From Candidatus Gastranaerophilales bacterium (GTDB lineage: Bacteria > Cyanobacteriota > Vampirovibrionia > Gastranaerophilales > Gastranaerophilaceae), in contig CALUQJ010000012.1 in NCBI GenBank assembly GCA_944322865.1, positions 1 to 34,532 on the forward strand: a stretch of 34,532 nt of DNA, written 5' to 3'. The first letter of the stretch is position 1; every line of letters starts with the position of its first letter. Positions 25,270 to 33,745 of this stretch are shown here, piece after piece. The notes beneath the pieces are model-generated. The model had not been told where the DNA came from, searched no databases, and worked only from the letters and a program-made list of their open reading frames with translations. A program made the translations under genes and the position numbers.

Positions 25270-27660
25270 ATGGCATTATTTGGAATAAACGGCAATTCAA
25301 AAGGTAAAACTACCGAAAAACAAAAAAATGTTCACACAGTTGCCAAAAAAGAAACACTGTATTCTATATCCAAAAAATACGGTATTTCTGTTGATGAATT
25401 GCGTGAATACAACAATATAGGGAAAGATAATGCAATAAACACAGGTCAAACGCTTCGCATTCCGCCGAAAAAGGGCGACAGCAGCGTTAGCGTTATGCCA
25501 AAGCCTAAACCTACTCCGAAACCTGATAAAGAATACACTCTATTGCCGGACGAAGATGCGGACTATACTGACGCACTGCAAGAGGTTACTAAATCGCCTA
25601 AAGAGATTGCGCAAACATTAAAAAAACTTGCGAATAAAATAGCCGCTGTCGGAAGGGACGATTTTACTCAAACATTGATGCAAATCAACAAAGACAATGT
25701 TGTAGATGTTATAAAAAGCTATGACAATATTTCTAAAGGAGAATCTCTTGTAGAAATGATTTGTGATGAATGGGGCAGCAGTGAGGAAGATAGAAAAGCC
25801 GCTGTAAATCATATTATGGATACTCTTTCGGAAAAAGTTGGTAAAAAAATTGCAACAGATGAGGTCAGAAACGAATTTACAACCGAATTAAACTACCAAT
25901 TTGATTCTTTTGGCTGGGTTTCTACCAAAAAAATGGATAAAATCATTAACAATGTTATATCTGATTATGAAGATATGCATGCCATAGAAATTCAAGCCGC
26001 AAAAGATAAACGCACTGTTCGTATTGGCAGTAAAAAAACAACAAGCGGGCGTCTGAGATTAGATGCAGACAGTACTGCATTACGGGAAGATAGACCGGAT
26101 GGACGTCCTGATCCTGTTCTGGATAAAAACGGACATATTACTGCTAATATTAAAACCTACAACCCGATCGCGCGCGGAAGTTTAAGCGGCAAAACAATTA
26201 TAATTAACGCTGGACACGGCGGCTATAACCCGAATAACGGCTTCTTCGATGCCGGTAGTGCCAATACTGACAACAAAGGTAATATGGTTGAAGAATGGAG
26301 CACGAATGACGCTCTTGTTAAAAAAGTTATTCCGCTGCTCTCACTCAACGGAGCAAAAGTTATTTATATGAATGGTTCTGCCATAAATATTATGGAGGCT
26401 AAAGAAAAATATAATGCCGATATGTTTGTAAGTATACACTGTGACAGTGCAAGTAACGATGAGGCAAGCGGGCAAAGAGTTATTTACCGCGATAATAATA
26501 AAAATAATGCGCGTCTTGCGCAGCTTATAGAAAAAAATCTCGAAAAAAGTCCGGATATTGACCCTGAAACCTGTATTTCAAAACCGGATGACCGTGGACT
26601 AGGAGTCTTAAAATCTTCCCCATCCATTCCGTCAGTGCTTATTGAAACAGGATTTCTTTCCAATGAAGATGATATACAAAAACTTCAGGATGAAGGTTTT
26701 CAGTATGTTTTTGCTTCTAATCTTGCCAAGAGCATTTCGGATTACTTCAAGACTTCATCCGATACAGAGGCAAAACCTGTCAAAACTGCTGAAACCCAAA
26801 AATCAAAACCCAAAACAAAAACTAGCGAAAAAAATCCGCACACAATTGCTCCGCAAACTCATACCGTTAAAAAAGGAGAAACTTTATACAGTCTTGAGCG
26901 CAAATACGGTTTACGCGCGGGAGAACTTGCAAGTCTTAACGGGTTTGATGCAAATAAAGGTATAAGTATAGGACAAAAAATAAAAATTCCTGAAAGATTT
27001 AAGATTGGAAGCCCTCAAAATTCAGCAGACGTAGCAAAACTCTTAGGCTTTAGCAAACAGTTTATTGAAGATTTAAAAGACTTTGAAGGTAAAGAAGATG
27101 TTCATAAAGTCTTTTATGACAGGGTTGGGAACGCCACAATCGGCTACGGTCATTTAATTAACACAAATTTTGAGAAAAAATATTACAAAAACCGTAAACT
27201 GAGTGATGCGGAAGTATACAATCTCCTTGCACAGGATTTGTTAAAAGCAGAGAATGCAATACGCCAATCTATTGGCTCGGATGTATATGAAGAACTTTCG
27301 CAAAAACAGAAACAGGCGCTTGTTGACTTTGTTTTCAGCCGCGGAGCCGGAACATTTAACAGTGATGAGTGTGAAGACTTGCGTGATGCACTGATTGACG
27401 GAGATATGGATGTTGCCGCTGCAAATATAACTTATAACCGCTCTATCAAATCAGGTGAAGTCATGAACGGGCTTACCAAACGCAGACTTTACGAAATGGC
27501 AATGTTTGCAGGTAATAACAAATCTGATATAGTGATAGAAGCCGCACAGGATTTGTTTGAAGAAGGGCTTAAATCCGCTAAAAAAGAAAAATTAAATCAA
27601 GGTACAATTGACGCTTACAAAAGAGATGTAAATGAATGGTTTGACGGTGAACTCCTGTAA
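25270..27660 (+). CDS. Two-enzyme peptidoglycan hydrolase: LysM, amidase, LysM, lysozyme
   Basis: The 796-residue protein has, in order: LysM (about 21-66), a charged helical region of unknown role (about 95-245), an Amidase_3 zinc N-acetylmuramoyl-L-alanine amidase (about 307-497), a second LysM (about 530-576) and a GH24 phage-type lysozyme (about 598-760). The amidase has His316 in NAGHGG, a Glu in EEWSTND, His in SIHCDS and Glu in LIETGFLSN. The lysozyme has the Glu606/Asp617/Thr623 triad. It could cut both the peptide stem and the glycan strand. The N-terminus (MALFGINGNSKG) has no signal peptide, so the export route is unclear; lysis or non-Sec export are options. It is a single gene between fabZ and the convergent asparaginase gene. 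Confidence 0.9.
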   Translation: MALFGINGNSKGKTTEKQKNVHTVAKKETLYSISKKYGISVDELREYNNIGKDNAINTGQTLRIPPKKGDSSVSVMPKPKPTPKPDKEYTLLPDEDADYTDALQEVTKSPKEIAQTLKKLANKIAAVGRDDFTQTLMQINKDNVVDVIKSYDNISKGESLVEMICDEWGSSEEDRKAAVNHIMDTLSEKVGKKIATDEVRNEFTTELNYQFDSFGWVSTKKMDKIINNVISDYEDMHAIEIQAAKDKRTVRIGSKKTTSGRLRLDADSTALREDRPDGRPDPVLDKNGHITANIKTYNPIARGSLSGKTIIINAGHGGYNPNNGFFDAGSANTDNKGNMVEEWSTNDALVKKVIPLLSLNGAKVIYMNGSAINIMEAKEKYNADMFVSIHCDSASNDEASGQRVIYRDNNKNNARLAQLIEKNLEKSPDIDPETCISKPDDRGLGVLKSSPSIPSVLIETGFLSNEDDIQKLQDEGFQYVFASNLAKSISDYFKTSSDTEAKPVKTAETQKSKPKTKTSEKNPHTIAPQTHTVKKGETLYSLERKYGLRAGELASLNGFDANKGISIGQKIKIPERFKIGSPQNSADVAKLLGFSKQFIEDLKDFEGKEDVHKVFYDRVGNATIGYGHLINTNFEKKYYKNRKLSDAEVYNLLAQDLLKAENAIRQSIGSDVYEELSQKQKQALVDFVFSRGAGTFNSDECEDLRDALIDGDMDVAAANITYNRSIKSGEVMNGLTKRRLYEMAMFAGNNKSDIVIEAAQDLFEEGLKSAKKEKLNQGTIDAYKRDVNEWFDGELL

Positions 27661-27664
27661 GTCT

Positions 27665-28606
27665 TTAAAGTACAGTCACTATTTCGCCAACAACATCTCC
27701 GTGAAGGGTTTGTATCTCATGTGAAATATCAATGTTTGCCCAGTGCAGATTTTTTAGAGTGTCTAGTGTAACTATTTCTCTAGCTTTCATATCGCAATCG
27801 GAAATCTTTACAACAAGAGCCTCTTCTTTTTCAAGATTAACCACTATACACAGCCCGCCTGCCCCGACTTTTGCAATTAAATTTTCGGAGTTTTCAATTA
27901 TCTTTGTGTCAAGCCGGTTATCTCCGCCGATAATATACGGATGATTTAAAAAAGCATTCTTGATTTTTTCATATTTAGGATCAGTAAAAAGATTTAAATA
28001 TCCGATAAGCATATTTTTTAAAGGCATTGACATTATCGGAACACCGCAGCCGTCTTTTGTCAGCGGATATTGTTTTTTGAGTTCACAAAGCCCTGTGATT
28101 TTTTCTCTTATTGCTATTTGAAGCGGGTGTTCAGGCTCATCATAAGTCTGCAAGCCCCAGTTTTTCATTTTACAGATAGCAAGCATCATTATGTGCTTGC
28201 CTACACAATTGTTGTGAAAAATCGTTTCTCTTGTATTGTTCAACAGTAACTTTTCCTGTTCTTTGTGCGATATAGGCTTATGAAACCCGCATTTAAGATA
28301 ACTTTCATCAAGTCCTATTTTTTCAAGAAACTTCTTTGCCGTATTTACGTGTAATTCTTCTCCGGCATGAGAAGCACAGCAGAGCGCTATTTCTTCTGAC
28401 GTCAGGTCAAAATACTTGTCGACACCGTAATCAATAACCAGACTTGCCTGTAGCGGTTTTGCGCAGGAACGCAAATAAAACGGGGCATCTTTTGCTTCAC
28501 CATGACTGTCGATAATACGCTTTTTATCAGAAACCATAAGATAGCCGTAATGTTCCTGTTCTACAAGTCCGTCGCGTATATATTTAATCAAAATCTCTGC
28601 TGTCAT
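27665..28606 (-). CDS. Class 3 (Rhizobium type) L-asparaginase
   Basis: A 313-residue member of the AnsA/ReAV-like asparaginase family (PF06089 type), unrelated in fold to the E. coli enzymes. Expected active-site pieces are present: Ser47-x-x-Lys50 in LRSCAKPLQ, Cys134-x-x-Lys137 in NNCVGKH, and DGCGVP. It hydrolyses asparagine to aspartate and ammonia, in the cytoplasm because no signal peptide is seen. Its ATG lies 23 bases inside the end of the upstream gene, so the two are translated together. Confidence 0.85.
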   Translation of the reverse strand: MTAEILIKYIRDGLVEQEHYGYLMVSDKKRIIDSHGEAKDAPFYLRSCAKPLQASLVIDYGVDKYFDLTSEEIALCCASHAGEELHVNTAKKFLEKIGLDESYLKCGFHKPISHKEQEKLLLNNTRETIFHNNCVGKHIMMLAICKMKNWGLQTYDEPEHPLQIAIREKITGLCELKKQYPLTKDGCGVPIMSMPLKNMLIGYLNLFTDPKYEKIKNAFLNHPYIIGGDNRLDTKIIENSENLIAKVGAGGLCIVVNLEKEEALVVKISDCDMKAREIVTLDTLKNLHWANIDISHEIQTLHGDVVGEIVTVL

Positions 28607-29315
28607 TTTTCATTAATCCTGATAACTGTGATAACTTTTGTTTTAACAGCATATTCTCCGCCTTTAATGCTTCTAGCTCTTTGTTCACGACTTGTTCCTG
28701 TACGGTTGCACATTCACATTTAGGTGTAATGTTATAATCCAGAACAAAACGTGTTTGAGCTTCTTCTTTTAGCATAAGGGCTGAAATTGCATCGTTATAA
28801 GAAATAAATCCTAAATCTGCAAGTACTTTTGCAAATTTTTTATCGGAATTTTTAGCCTCATCGCAGGCTTTATCCAGTTGGTTCTGATTAATACTGCCTT
28901 TGTGATGAAAATACTCGCCAATTCTGTATTTGCCAGCAATAAATCCGCTCATTGCCGAAATTTCTTTTGAATCCGGCATGGTCACAAAATTTTGTTCAGC
29001 GCAAAATTCAAAGTATTTTGCAACTTCTTCCATTGACCAGAAATTTGTCAGTGCAATATCCAGCATTGAAAAATCATTTTCGCAAAATTCCAAAAAACTG
29101 TAAATATTGTTGTCAAATCCGCATTTTTTATCAGTCAATTCTGTTCTGCCGGCAAAAGTTAATGTCGGACAGTACATAGAAAAACTGTTTTCGCAAATAG
29201 TATTAAAATTATGTTTTTCCAAGTCGCGCTTGAGTTTTACAAAGATAACCTGCTTGACCCAGAGCGGGAAACCGTATAATTTTTCTAAAAATATATTAAG
29301 GATGTTTTTTCGCAC
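28584..29315 (-). CDS. Unknown protein with an MshEN-like segment and coiled-coil tail
   Basis: The 243-residue protein has an unrecognised N-terminal part (about 1-125), then a helical repeat unit (about 130-185: RIGEYFHHKGSINQNQLDKA and, later, FAKVLADLGFISYNDAI). This unit resembles the MshEN domain of type II secretion/type IV pilus ATPases, which in some proteins binds cyclic di-GMP. A short coiled coil (about 215-237) ends it. GTG 29313-29315 is the start because GAGAGG lies at good spacing before it; TTG 29330 has none. The overlap with asparaginase suggests a shared transcript, but I see no obvious functional link. Confidence 0.6.
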   Translation of the reverse strand: MRKNILNIFLEKLYGFPLWVKQVIFVKLKRDLEKHNFNTICENSFSMYCPTLTFAGRTELTDKKCGFDNNIYSFLEFCENDFSMLDIALTNFWSMEEVAKYFEFCAEQNFVTMPDSKEISAMSGFIAGKYRIGEYFHHKGSINQNQLDKACDEAKNSDKKFAKVLADLGFISYNDAISALMLKEEAQTRFVLDYNITPKCECATVQEQVVNKELEALKAENMLLKQKLSQLSGLMKNDSRDFD

Positions 29316-29529
29316 AATAACCTCTCTCAAAGAATATTTTTACCATACATAAGATAAATATTCAAGTCTGCAATTTGCCGACAAATACTATAAGATATCC
29401 ATTAAGATATGTTAAATATATGCAATATATATGTTATAGATATACTTAATTGTGGTATACATGAAGTATAAACCATTTTCTTTTTCTTTATTTTCTCCTA
29501 CACACTAACCTTTTACCAATATGAGTTCG

Positions 29530-29660
29530 GCCGTGAAAACGGCTATTTTTATGCCTTAATTGCTGCTACCAGAAGCAGCGGCGGATACTTGTGCATCGTT
29601 CCTCCGTTTACCGGCGCACAGATCTGCCGCATAAAAAAAGATGACCGCAGTCATCTTTTT
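29530..29660 (+). ncRNA. Candidate structured non-coding RNA
   Basis: On the plus strand, in order: a GCCGT-GAAA-ACGGC tetraloop hairpin (29530-29543) with a T run; GCTGCT/AGCAGC (29562-29567 with 29574-29579); an outer stem GCGGC/GCCGC (29578-29582 with 29626-29630) enclosing TGTGC/GCACA (29590-29594 with 29616-29620); and an 11-base-pair stem with a T run at the end. This looks like a multi-stem RNA ending at its own terminator. No known family was recognised. A 27-codon minus-strand frame (29549-29632) with GGAGG before its second ATG is an alternative reading. Confidence 0.45.
29635..29660. terminator. Strong hairpin terminator
   Basis: Bases 29635-29645 and 29650-29660 form an 11-base-pair stem (core GATGAC/GTCATC) around CGCA. 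A and T runs on the two sides let it work in both directions: for the small minus-strand gene at 29700 and for the candidate RNA on the plus strand. Confidence 0.85.
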
Positions 29661-29699
29661 ATTTTACCTATTTTCCTAAATTCCTTATTGATTTCCAAC

Positions 29700-29939
29700 T
29701 TATCTTACAACTTTTGATACGAAATTTGCAATATCCATAAATGAATCTCTTACAAATTCTTTTGCCAGTGTTTTAATCGGTCTGTTCTCAATACACTCAA
29801 ATACGTAGTATATCGGGTCTTGAGCATTATTAAAACGCATTCTCTTATCTTTCTTTTCCAAATATTTAATGTCTTCTATGCTAAATTCTTTTTTTACTGT
29901 TTTTCTTCTGGTTACTGTTCCGAATGCATTAGCTGCCAT
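29700..29939 (-). CDS. Small basic protein of unknown function
   Basis: A 79-residue, lysine/arginine-rich soluble protein (MAANAFGTVTRRK...) followed by a mixed helical region with CIENRPIKTLAKEF. There is no signal peptide or membrane helix. A weak AGAGAG site precedes the ATG, and a strong terminator follows 40 bases downstream, which supports it as a real single gene. I do not recognise the family. Confidence 0.6.
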   Translation of the reverse strand: MAANAFGTVTRRKTVKKEFSIEDIKYLEKKDKRMRFNNAQDPIYYVFECIENRPIKTLAKEFVRDSFMDIANFVSKVVR

Positions 29940-30050
29940 TGTTGTTTCTCTCTTCTCTCTTGATATTACTTACATATATATAAAGTATATGGTCAAGAAA
30001 AAATTGCCTTTTTAAATTGTGTATTGTTAAGAAGTGTTAACAATATCAGA

Positions 30051-31820
30051 TTAAGGTCTTAGTATAGCCATTTCGCAGTTTTTGCAGTCGAATTTAAGGG
30101 GGTACTTTTGACCTTTTTCATCTATCAAAAAAAGTTTTTCCGGCGATTTACACATATCAAAGGCGAATTTAAGACAATGTTTTGTCCGCATAAGTTCAAT
30201 ATTATCTCTAGCCGGAATGTGTGTTTCAAACGATTTCTCCAATATATTGCAGCCGCATTTTTCATAAAACTTTCGTGCAGTCTGGTTGTGAACATTAGCG
30301 TGGTAATCATAATCCGCTAGAGGAAATTTTGCATATTTTAGAGGCTTTTGCACTTCACGCGGGTAATTTTTCAACCTTTCGGTCATAAGGTTTTCGAGAA
30401 TTTCTCGTCGCAAAGCATTTATTTGTGAAACCGGCAAAAACGGTAAATCGCTTTTTATTTCAACATTTTCAGCATAAAAATCGCTTTCACCTGTTTTTTT
30501 CAGTTGGCTGATAAAATTTTCTCGCATTTTATCCGGATTTTCAGGCTTTATCTCAGACATAACAGGAATTTGGGTAATATTGTTGTCCTCATCGACTGCC
30601 GTCAAAATTCCGTCTGCATATTTGAAATCTACCCTGATGCGGCGTTTAGTGCGGGTATTTGTTAGTTGTTTTTCAAATTCAACATTCAAATTCCTGTAAA
30701 CTGTTATACCTGTTTTGAGTCCGGTCATTTTATTCGGGAAAATTCTGTTCCCGCAAACTTTGTTAATCAGACAACCGGCGGCTTCATCGTTGTTTAAAAA
30801 ACAAAGCCCATCCTGCGGATTAACTTTTCCGCTATAATCAAGTTCAAAGCTGTCTTTATAAATATGGGTTACTTTGCCAAGTCTTTCTCCAAGTGATTTT
30901 GGGGTTTCAAAATTAAAGCATTTTTTACGTCCTGTTAAAAAGTAATCGGTAAAACCGCGGTTAAAACTCTTATTCACATCAGGTTCAAAATCAAGAAATA
31001 CTTTGCCAGATGAGGTTTTTAGAGAAACAGTATCCAATTTTTGCCTGTAATATGCAACCACATTTTTTACATAGTTTTCGTCTTTGAGTCTGCCTTCTAT
31101 TTTAAACGATTTAACGCCTGCTTCAACAAGTTTTTTGATATGTTCGGAGGCATTAAAATCGCGTAAGGACAACAAGTATTTATCTTTAGCTATAATATTT
31201 CCTTTATCATCAACAAGAGAGTACTTTTTGCGGCATGGCTGGGCGCATTCCCCTCTGTTTGCGGAGCGGCCGCCTATATATTGACTTAAATAACACTGCC
31301 CACTGTAAGAAACGCAAAGAGCACCGTGGATAAATGTTTCAACTTCTGCATTAATATTTGAGCATATTTGACGTATTTGGTCTAAGGACAATTCGCGAGC
31401 AAGAATTACCCGCGTAAGCCCTGTTTCATCAAAAAACTTTGCTTTTTCTAGTGTTCTGGTATCACATTGCGTGCTTGCATGTAAAATTATGGGCGGAAGT
31501 TCTCCGCGTTCGACAAATTCAAATATACCCATATCTTGAACTATTATTGCATCAACTCCTATTGCGTAAAGCTGTTTTATTAATTCTGCCGCCTGTATTA
31601 ACTCGCTATCTGACAAAATTGTATTGATTGTAACATGTACTTTTACGTAGAATTTATGCGCGTAATCTACAATTTCTTTAATATCGTCCAGCGAGTTAGG
31701 CACATTTTTTCTTGCGCCAAAGTTAAGCGCGCCGATATATACAGCATCAGCCCCGCAATTAATAGCGCTGAGTGCGGTCTTTTTATCCTTTGCCGGTGCA
31801 AGAAGTTCAGTCTTTTTCAT
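30051..31820 (-). CDS. rlhA: U32 family protein, RlhA-type RNA hydroxylation enzyme
   Basis: A 589-residue 'peptidase U32' family member. The PROSITE-like signature is clear (ETFIHGALCVSYSGQC, about 163-178), followed by GECAQPCRKKY, so several cysteines can hold an iron-sulfur cluster; a further CKNCEM pair lies near the end. A long C-terminal extension matches the DUF3656-containing RlhA/YdcP group. RlhA makes 5-hydroxycytidine at 23S rRNA position 2501 in E. coli using prephenate; the shorter TrhP acts on tRNA. Collagenase activity is not expected. There is no Shine-Dalgarno, and a TATAAT ends six bases before the ATG. Confidence 0.85.
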   Translation of the reverse strand: MKKTELLAPAKDKKTALSAINCGADAVYIGALNFGARKNVPNSLDDIKEIVDYAHKFYVKVHVTINTILSDSELIQAAELIKQLYAIGVDAIIVQDMGIFEFVERGELPPIILHASTQCDTRTLEKAKFFDETGLTRVILARELSLDQIRQICSNINAEVETFIHGALCVSYSGQCYLSQYIGGRSANRGECAQPCRKKYSLVDDKGNIIAKDKYLLSLRDFNASEHIKKLVEAGVKSFKIEGRLKDENYVKNVVAYYRQKLDTVSLKTSSGKVFLDFEPDVNKSFNRGFTDYFLTGRKKCFNFETPKSLGERLGKVTHIYKDSFELDYSGKVNPQDGLCFLNNDEAAGCLINKVCGNRIFPNKMTGLKTGITVYRNLNVEFEKQLTNTRTKRRIRVDFKYADGILTAVDEDNNITQIPVMSEIKPENPDKMRENFISQLKKTGESDFYAENVEIKSDLPFLPVSQINALRREILENLMTERLKNYPREVQKPLKYAKFPLADYDYHANVHNQTARKFYEKCGCNILEKSFETHIPARDNIELMRTKHCLKFAFDMCKSPEKLFLIDEKGQKYPLKFDCKNCEMAILRP

Positions 31821-31826
31821 GACTTA

Positions 31827-31832
31827 ATTATA
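31827..31832 (-). promoter_or_regulatory. -10 box of rlhA
   Basis: A perfect TATAAT on the minus strand, six bases before the rlhA ATG and overlapping the last codon of the upstream gene. A TTAACC hexamer 18 bases further up is a plausible -35. Confidence 0.6.
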
Positions 31833-32127
31833 TCATCAAATCAAGGTTATGGTTAATATCTGTATAATCTACACTACCCATAGGGCTGCCATCAGCCTTG
31901 TAAAAAGTATCTAATATAACATGTTCATTGCTGTCATATTTAGAAATGCGGATAGGTTTAGTACCATTAGAGTTCATAAAGACATCTTTTTTAATTTTAC
32001 CGCTTTTTTTGTCAAACTCAGAAGAAAGAGTTAAGATGCCATCTTTATTATAAAATTTTTTAACTATGGTATTTGCTTTTACAACAACCTTTTCAGGGGT
32101 AATTTTCGGGGTAACTTTTTTTATCAT
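31828..32127 (-). CDS. Small beta-rich protein resembling a YwqK/MORN-type repeat
   Basis: A 99-residue protein in which KKFYNKDGILTLSSEFDKKSG is followed by DVFMNSNGTKPIRISKYDSNE and DTFYKADGSPMGSVDYTD. These are three short strand-turn-strand units, each with an aromatic residue and D/N-G turn. This recalls YwqK/MORN-like repeats, but the match is loose. An AAAGGA site precedes the ATG. It ends seven bases before rlhA; rlhA seems to have its own promoter inside the end of this gene. Confidence 0.6.
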   Translation of the reverse strand: MIKKVTPKITPEKVVVKANTIVKKFYNKDGILTLSSEFDKKSGKIKKDVFMNSNGTKPIRISKYDSNEHVILDTFYKADGSPMGSVDYTDINHNLDLMI

Positions 32128-32168
32128 AATCTTTTCCTTTACTTACAGATTTATTATACTACAAATAT

Positions 32169-32201
32169 AAAAAAGCCTCCTTTTTAATTTTAAAAGGAGG
32201 C
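32169..32201 (-). terminator. Intrinsic terminator of the alcohol dehydrogenase gene
   Basis: A perfect 10-base-pair stem (GCCTCCTTTT/AAAAGGAGGC, 32175-32184 with 32192-32201), followed on the minus strand by six T. It lies 21 bases past the stop. Confidence 0.92.
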
Positions 32202-32221
32202 ACAGTATTATTTTAAAAACC

Positions 32222-33430
32222 TTATAGAGGCTTTAATGAATTTCTGTAAATAGCTTCAACAACATCACGTCCGTTGCCGCTCGGCGCGATATCCAGAAGA
32301 CCGCTTAGAGAAGGTGTTGTATAAACCAGATTTACGAGTTTTTCAACATCAGCTTCAGTAAAACCTTCATCTTCAAGTTTTTCTGACACACCAACTGATT
32401 GCAGCCAAGCCTGAACACCTTTAGCCGCCTTATCAGCTTCGTCCGCAGTACCTTTCAAATCAGGAACTAACGGAGAGAGGATATCTGCTAAGATGTGTGC
32501 TTTATCTTTGTAGATAGTTTTAATAACGGCAGGTAAAAGAATTGCCAGTCCTAACCCGTGAGAGAGCTCATGCTTAACCGCACTTAACGGATGTTCAAGT
32601 GCATGTGTATAATGTAACAGACCATTGTCAAAACATACACCGCCCATCATTGCAGCATAAGCAAGGAAATATCTTGCTTCCAAATGATCAGGATTTTCCA
32701 GAGCTTTTGGCAAATACTGATGAACAAGCGCAATAACTTCACGTGCAAGAGTTACACAGTAAGGTGAAAGCACAGCACTTGTAGCAGCTTCAACAACGTG
32801 GTTAACAGCGTCTATTGAAACATATCTTGTCTGTTTAGGTGACAATTTTGTCATTAATTGCGGATCATCAATTGCATACATCGGATAGATGCAGTCATAT
32901 GCAATTGCAGGTTTAAAATCTTTTTCCGGAACAGTTACAACCGCAAATCTGTTTGTTTCAGTACCAGTACCGTGAGTCAGGTTGATAGAAACAATAGGAG
33001 CAGCTTTTTCCGGTGTGAATTTAAATTCATAAATATCATTAGCCATTTTATCAGGATATTGAAGCAGAATTGCAACTGATTTACCTGCATCAGTCGGGGA
33101 GCCGCCGCCTATTGCAACAACTGCTTTTGCCCCAAATTCTTTTGCTATCTTAGCAGCATCATTTACATGGTGTGTTGTAGGGTTTGGAGTTACCTGATCA
33201 TAGTTCACATAACCAATACCACTATCTTTAAGAGCTTTTTCAACATAATCCCAGGCACCTGTTGCTTTGTAAGCGTTACGACCAGACATAACAATAACTT
33301 TGTCGATGCCTTTTGATTTCAAATCACGGGCAATATCATCAATCTTTTTTATTGCCCCAACGCCAAAGAACACACTTGTTCTTGTACGAATCTCACGAAC
33401 TTCATTGATATTAATATCTTGTTCCCACAT
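32222..33430 (-). CDS. Iron-containing (group III) alcohol dehydrogenase
   Basis: The 402-residue NAD(P)-dependent enzyme has GGGSPTDAGK (about 108-117) for the nucleotide, and metal-binding residues in DAVNHVVEA, HYTHALEHPLSA and KHELSHGLG. It likely reduces aldehydes to alcohols in fermentation; the exact substrate (ethanol, butanol, lactaldehyde or other) cannot be told. It is preceded by an AAAGGAG site, has a near-perfect promoter and its own terminator, so it is monocistronic and probably well expressed. Confidence 0.92.
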   Translation of the reverse strand: MWEQDININEVREIRTRTSVFFGVGAIKKIDDIARDLKSKGIDKVIVMSGRNAYKATGAWDYVEKALKDSGIGYVNYDQVTPNPTTHHVNDAAKIAKEFGAKAVVAIGGGSPTDAGKSVAILLQYPDKMANDIYEFKFTPEKAAPIVSINLTHGTGTETNRFAVVTVPEKDFKPAIAYDCIYPMYAIDDPQLMTKLSPKQTRYVSIDAVNHVVEAATSAVLSPYCVTLAREVIALVHQYLPKALENPDHLEARYFLAYAAMMGGVCFDNGLLHYTHALEHPLSAVKHELSHGLGLAILLPAVIKTIYKDKAHILADILSPLVPDLKGTADEADKAAKGVQAWLQSVGVSEKLEDEGFTEADVEKLVNLVYTTPSLSGLLDIAPSGNGRDVVEAIYRNSLKPL

Positions 33431-33464
33431 AATATCTCTCCTTTCTTAACACTTTTACAAATAC

Positions 33465-33493
33465 ATTATAATCAATTTTAGTATCAATTGCAA
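33465..33493 (-). promoter_or_regulatory. Sigma-70 promoter of the alcohol dehydrogenase gene
   Basis: Minus strand: TTGCAA (33488-33493), 17-base spacer, TATAAT (33465-33470). An inverted repeat TTAGCGC/GCGCTAA (33502-33508 with 33523-33529) lies just upstream and could be a regulator site. Confidence 0.82.
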
Positions 33494-33583
33494 GAAAAAT
33501 TTTAGCGCACTAAGTTACTAAGGCGCTAAGTAGTTACAAAAAATAAGACAATGCGTGAGTATCCTTATTAACGTCTTTTGAAC

Positions 33584-33745
33584 AAGGCAATGCTTAAATC
33601 TTGCATTACCTTATTTTTGTAAAGAACTTATTCCCTTATTCCCCTATTTCCTTATTCCCTTAAAAACAGGCAACGTGAAAAATTCCACATTGCCTATTTT
33701 TTGTAAAGAACTTATTCCCTTATTTCCCTATTTCCTTATTCCCTT
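33584..33745. repeat. Two tandem hairpin-plus-tail repeats, 84-base period
   Basis: Unit A: stem 33584-33593/33603-33612, ATTTTT, tail 33618-33661. Unit B: stem 33668-33677/33686-33695, ATTTTTT, tail 33702-33745. The 44-base tails differ at one base. The stems differ in sequence but both pair, each with one C-A mismatch. The plus-strand tail is built from TTATTCCC words, so the minus strand has spaced G runs. Confidence 0.85.

Larger units (their letters stand above)
29316..29699. other. 384-base intergenic region: AT-rich left half, GC-rich structured right half
   Basis: Bases 29340-29510 are very AT-rich, with repeated TAAGATAT/ATATATG words that probably hold the promoter for the gene starting at 29315. 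From 29525 to 29630 the base composition jumps: by count 58 of 110 bases in 29521-29630 are G or C. This part is described separately as a candidate RNA. A terminator follows. Confidence 0.6.

Noticed and set aside
29549-29632. 27-codon minus-strand frame with GGAGG before an internal ATG
   Set aside because: It is short, its codon use is unlike neighbouring genes, and the region is better explained by paired stems; kept only as an alternative.
33618-33745. Tandem repeats as a CRISPR array
   Set aside because: There are only two units, with a paired hairpin in the 'spacer' position, and no cas genes.
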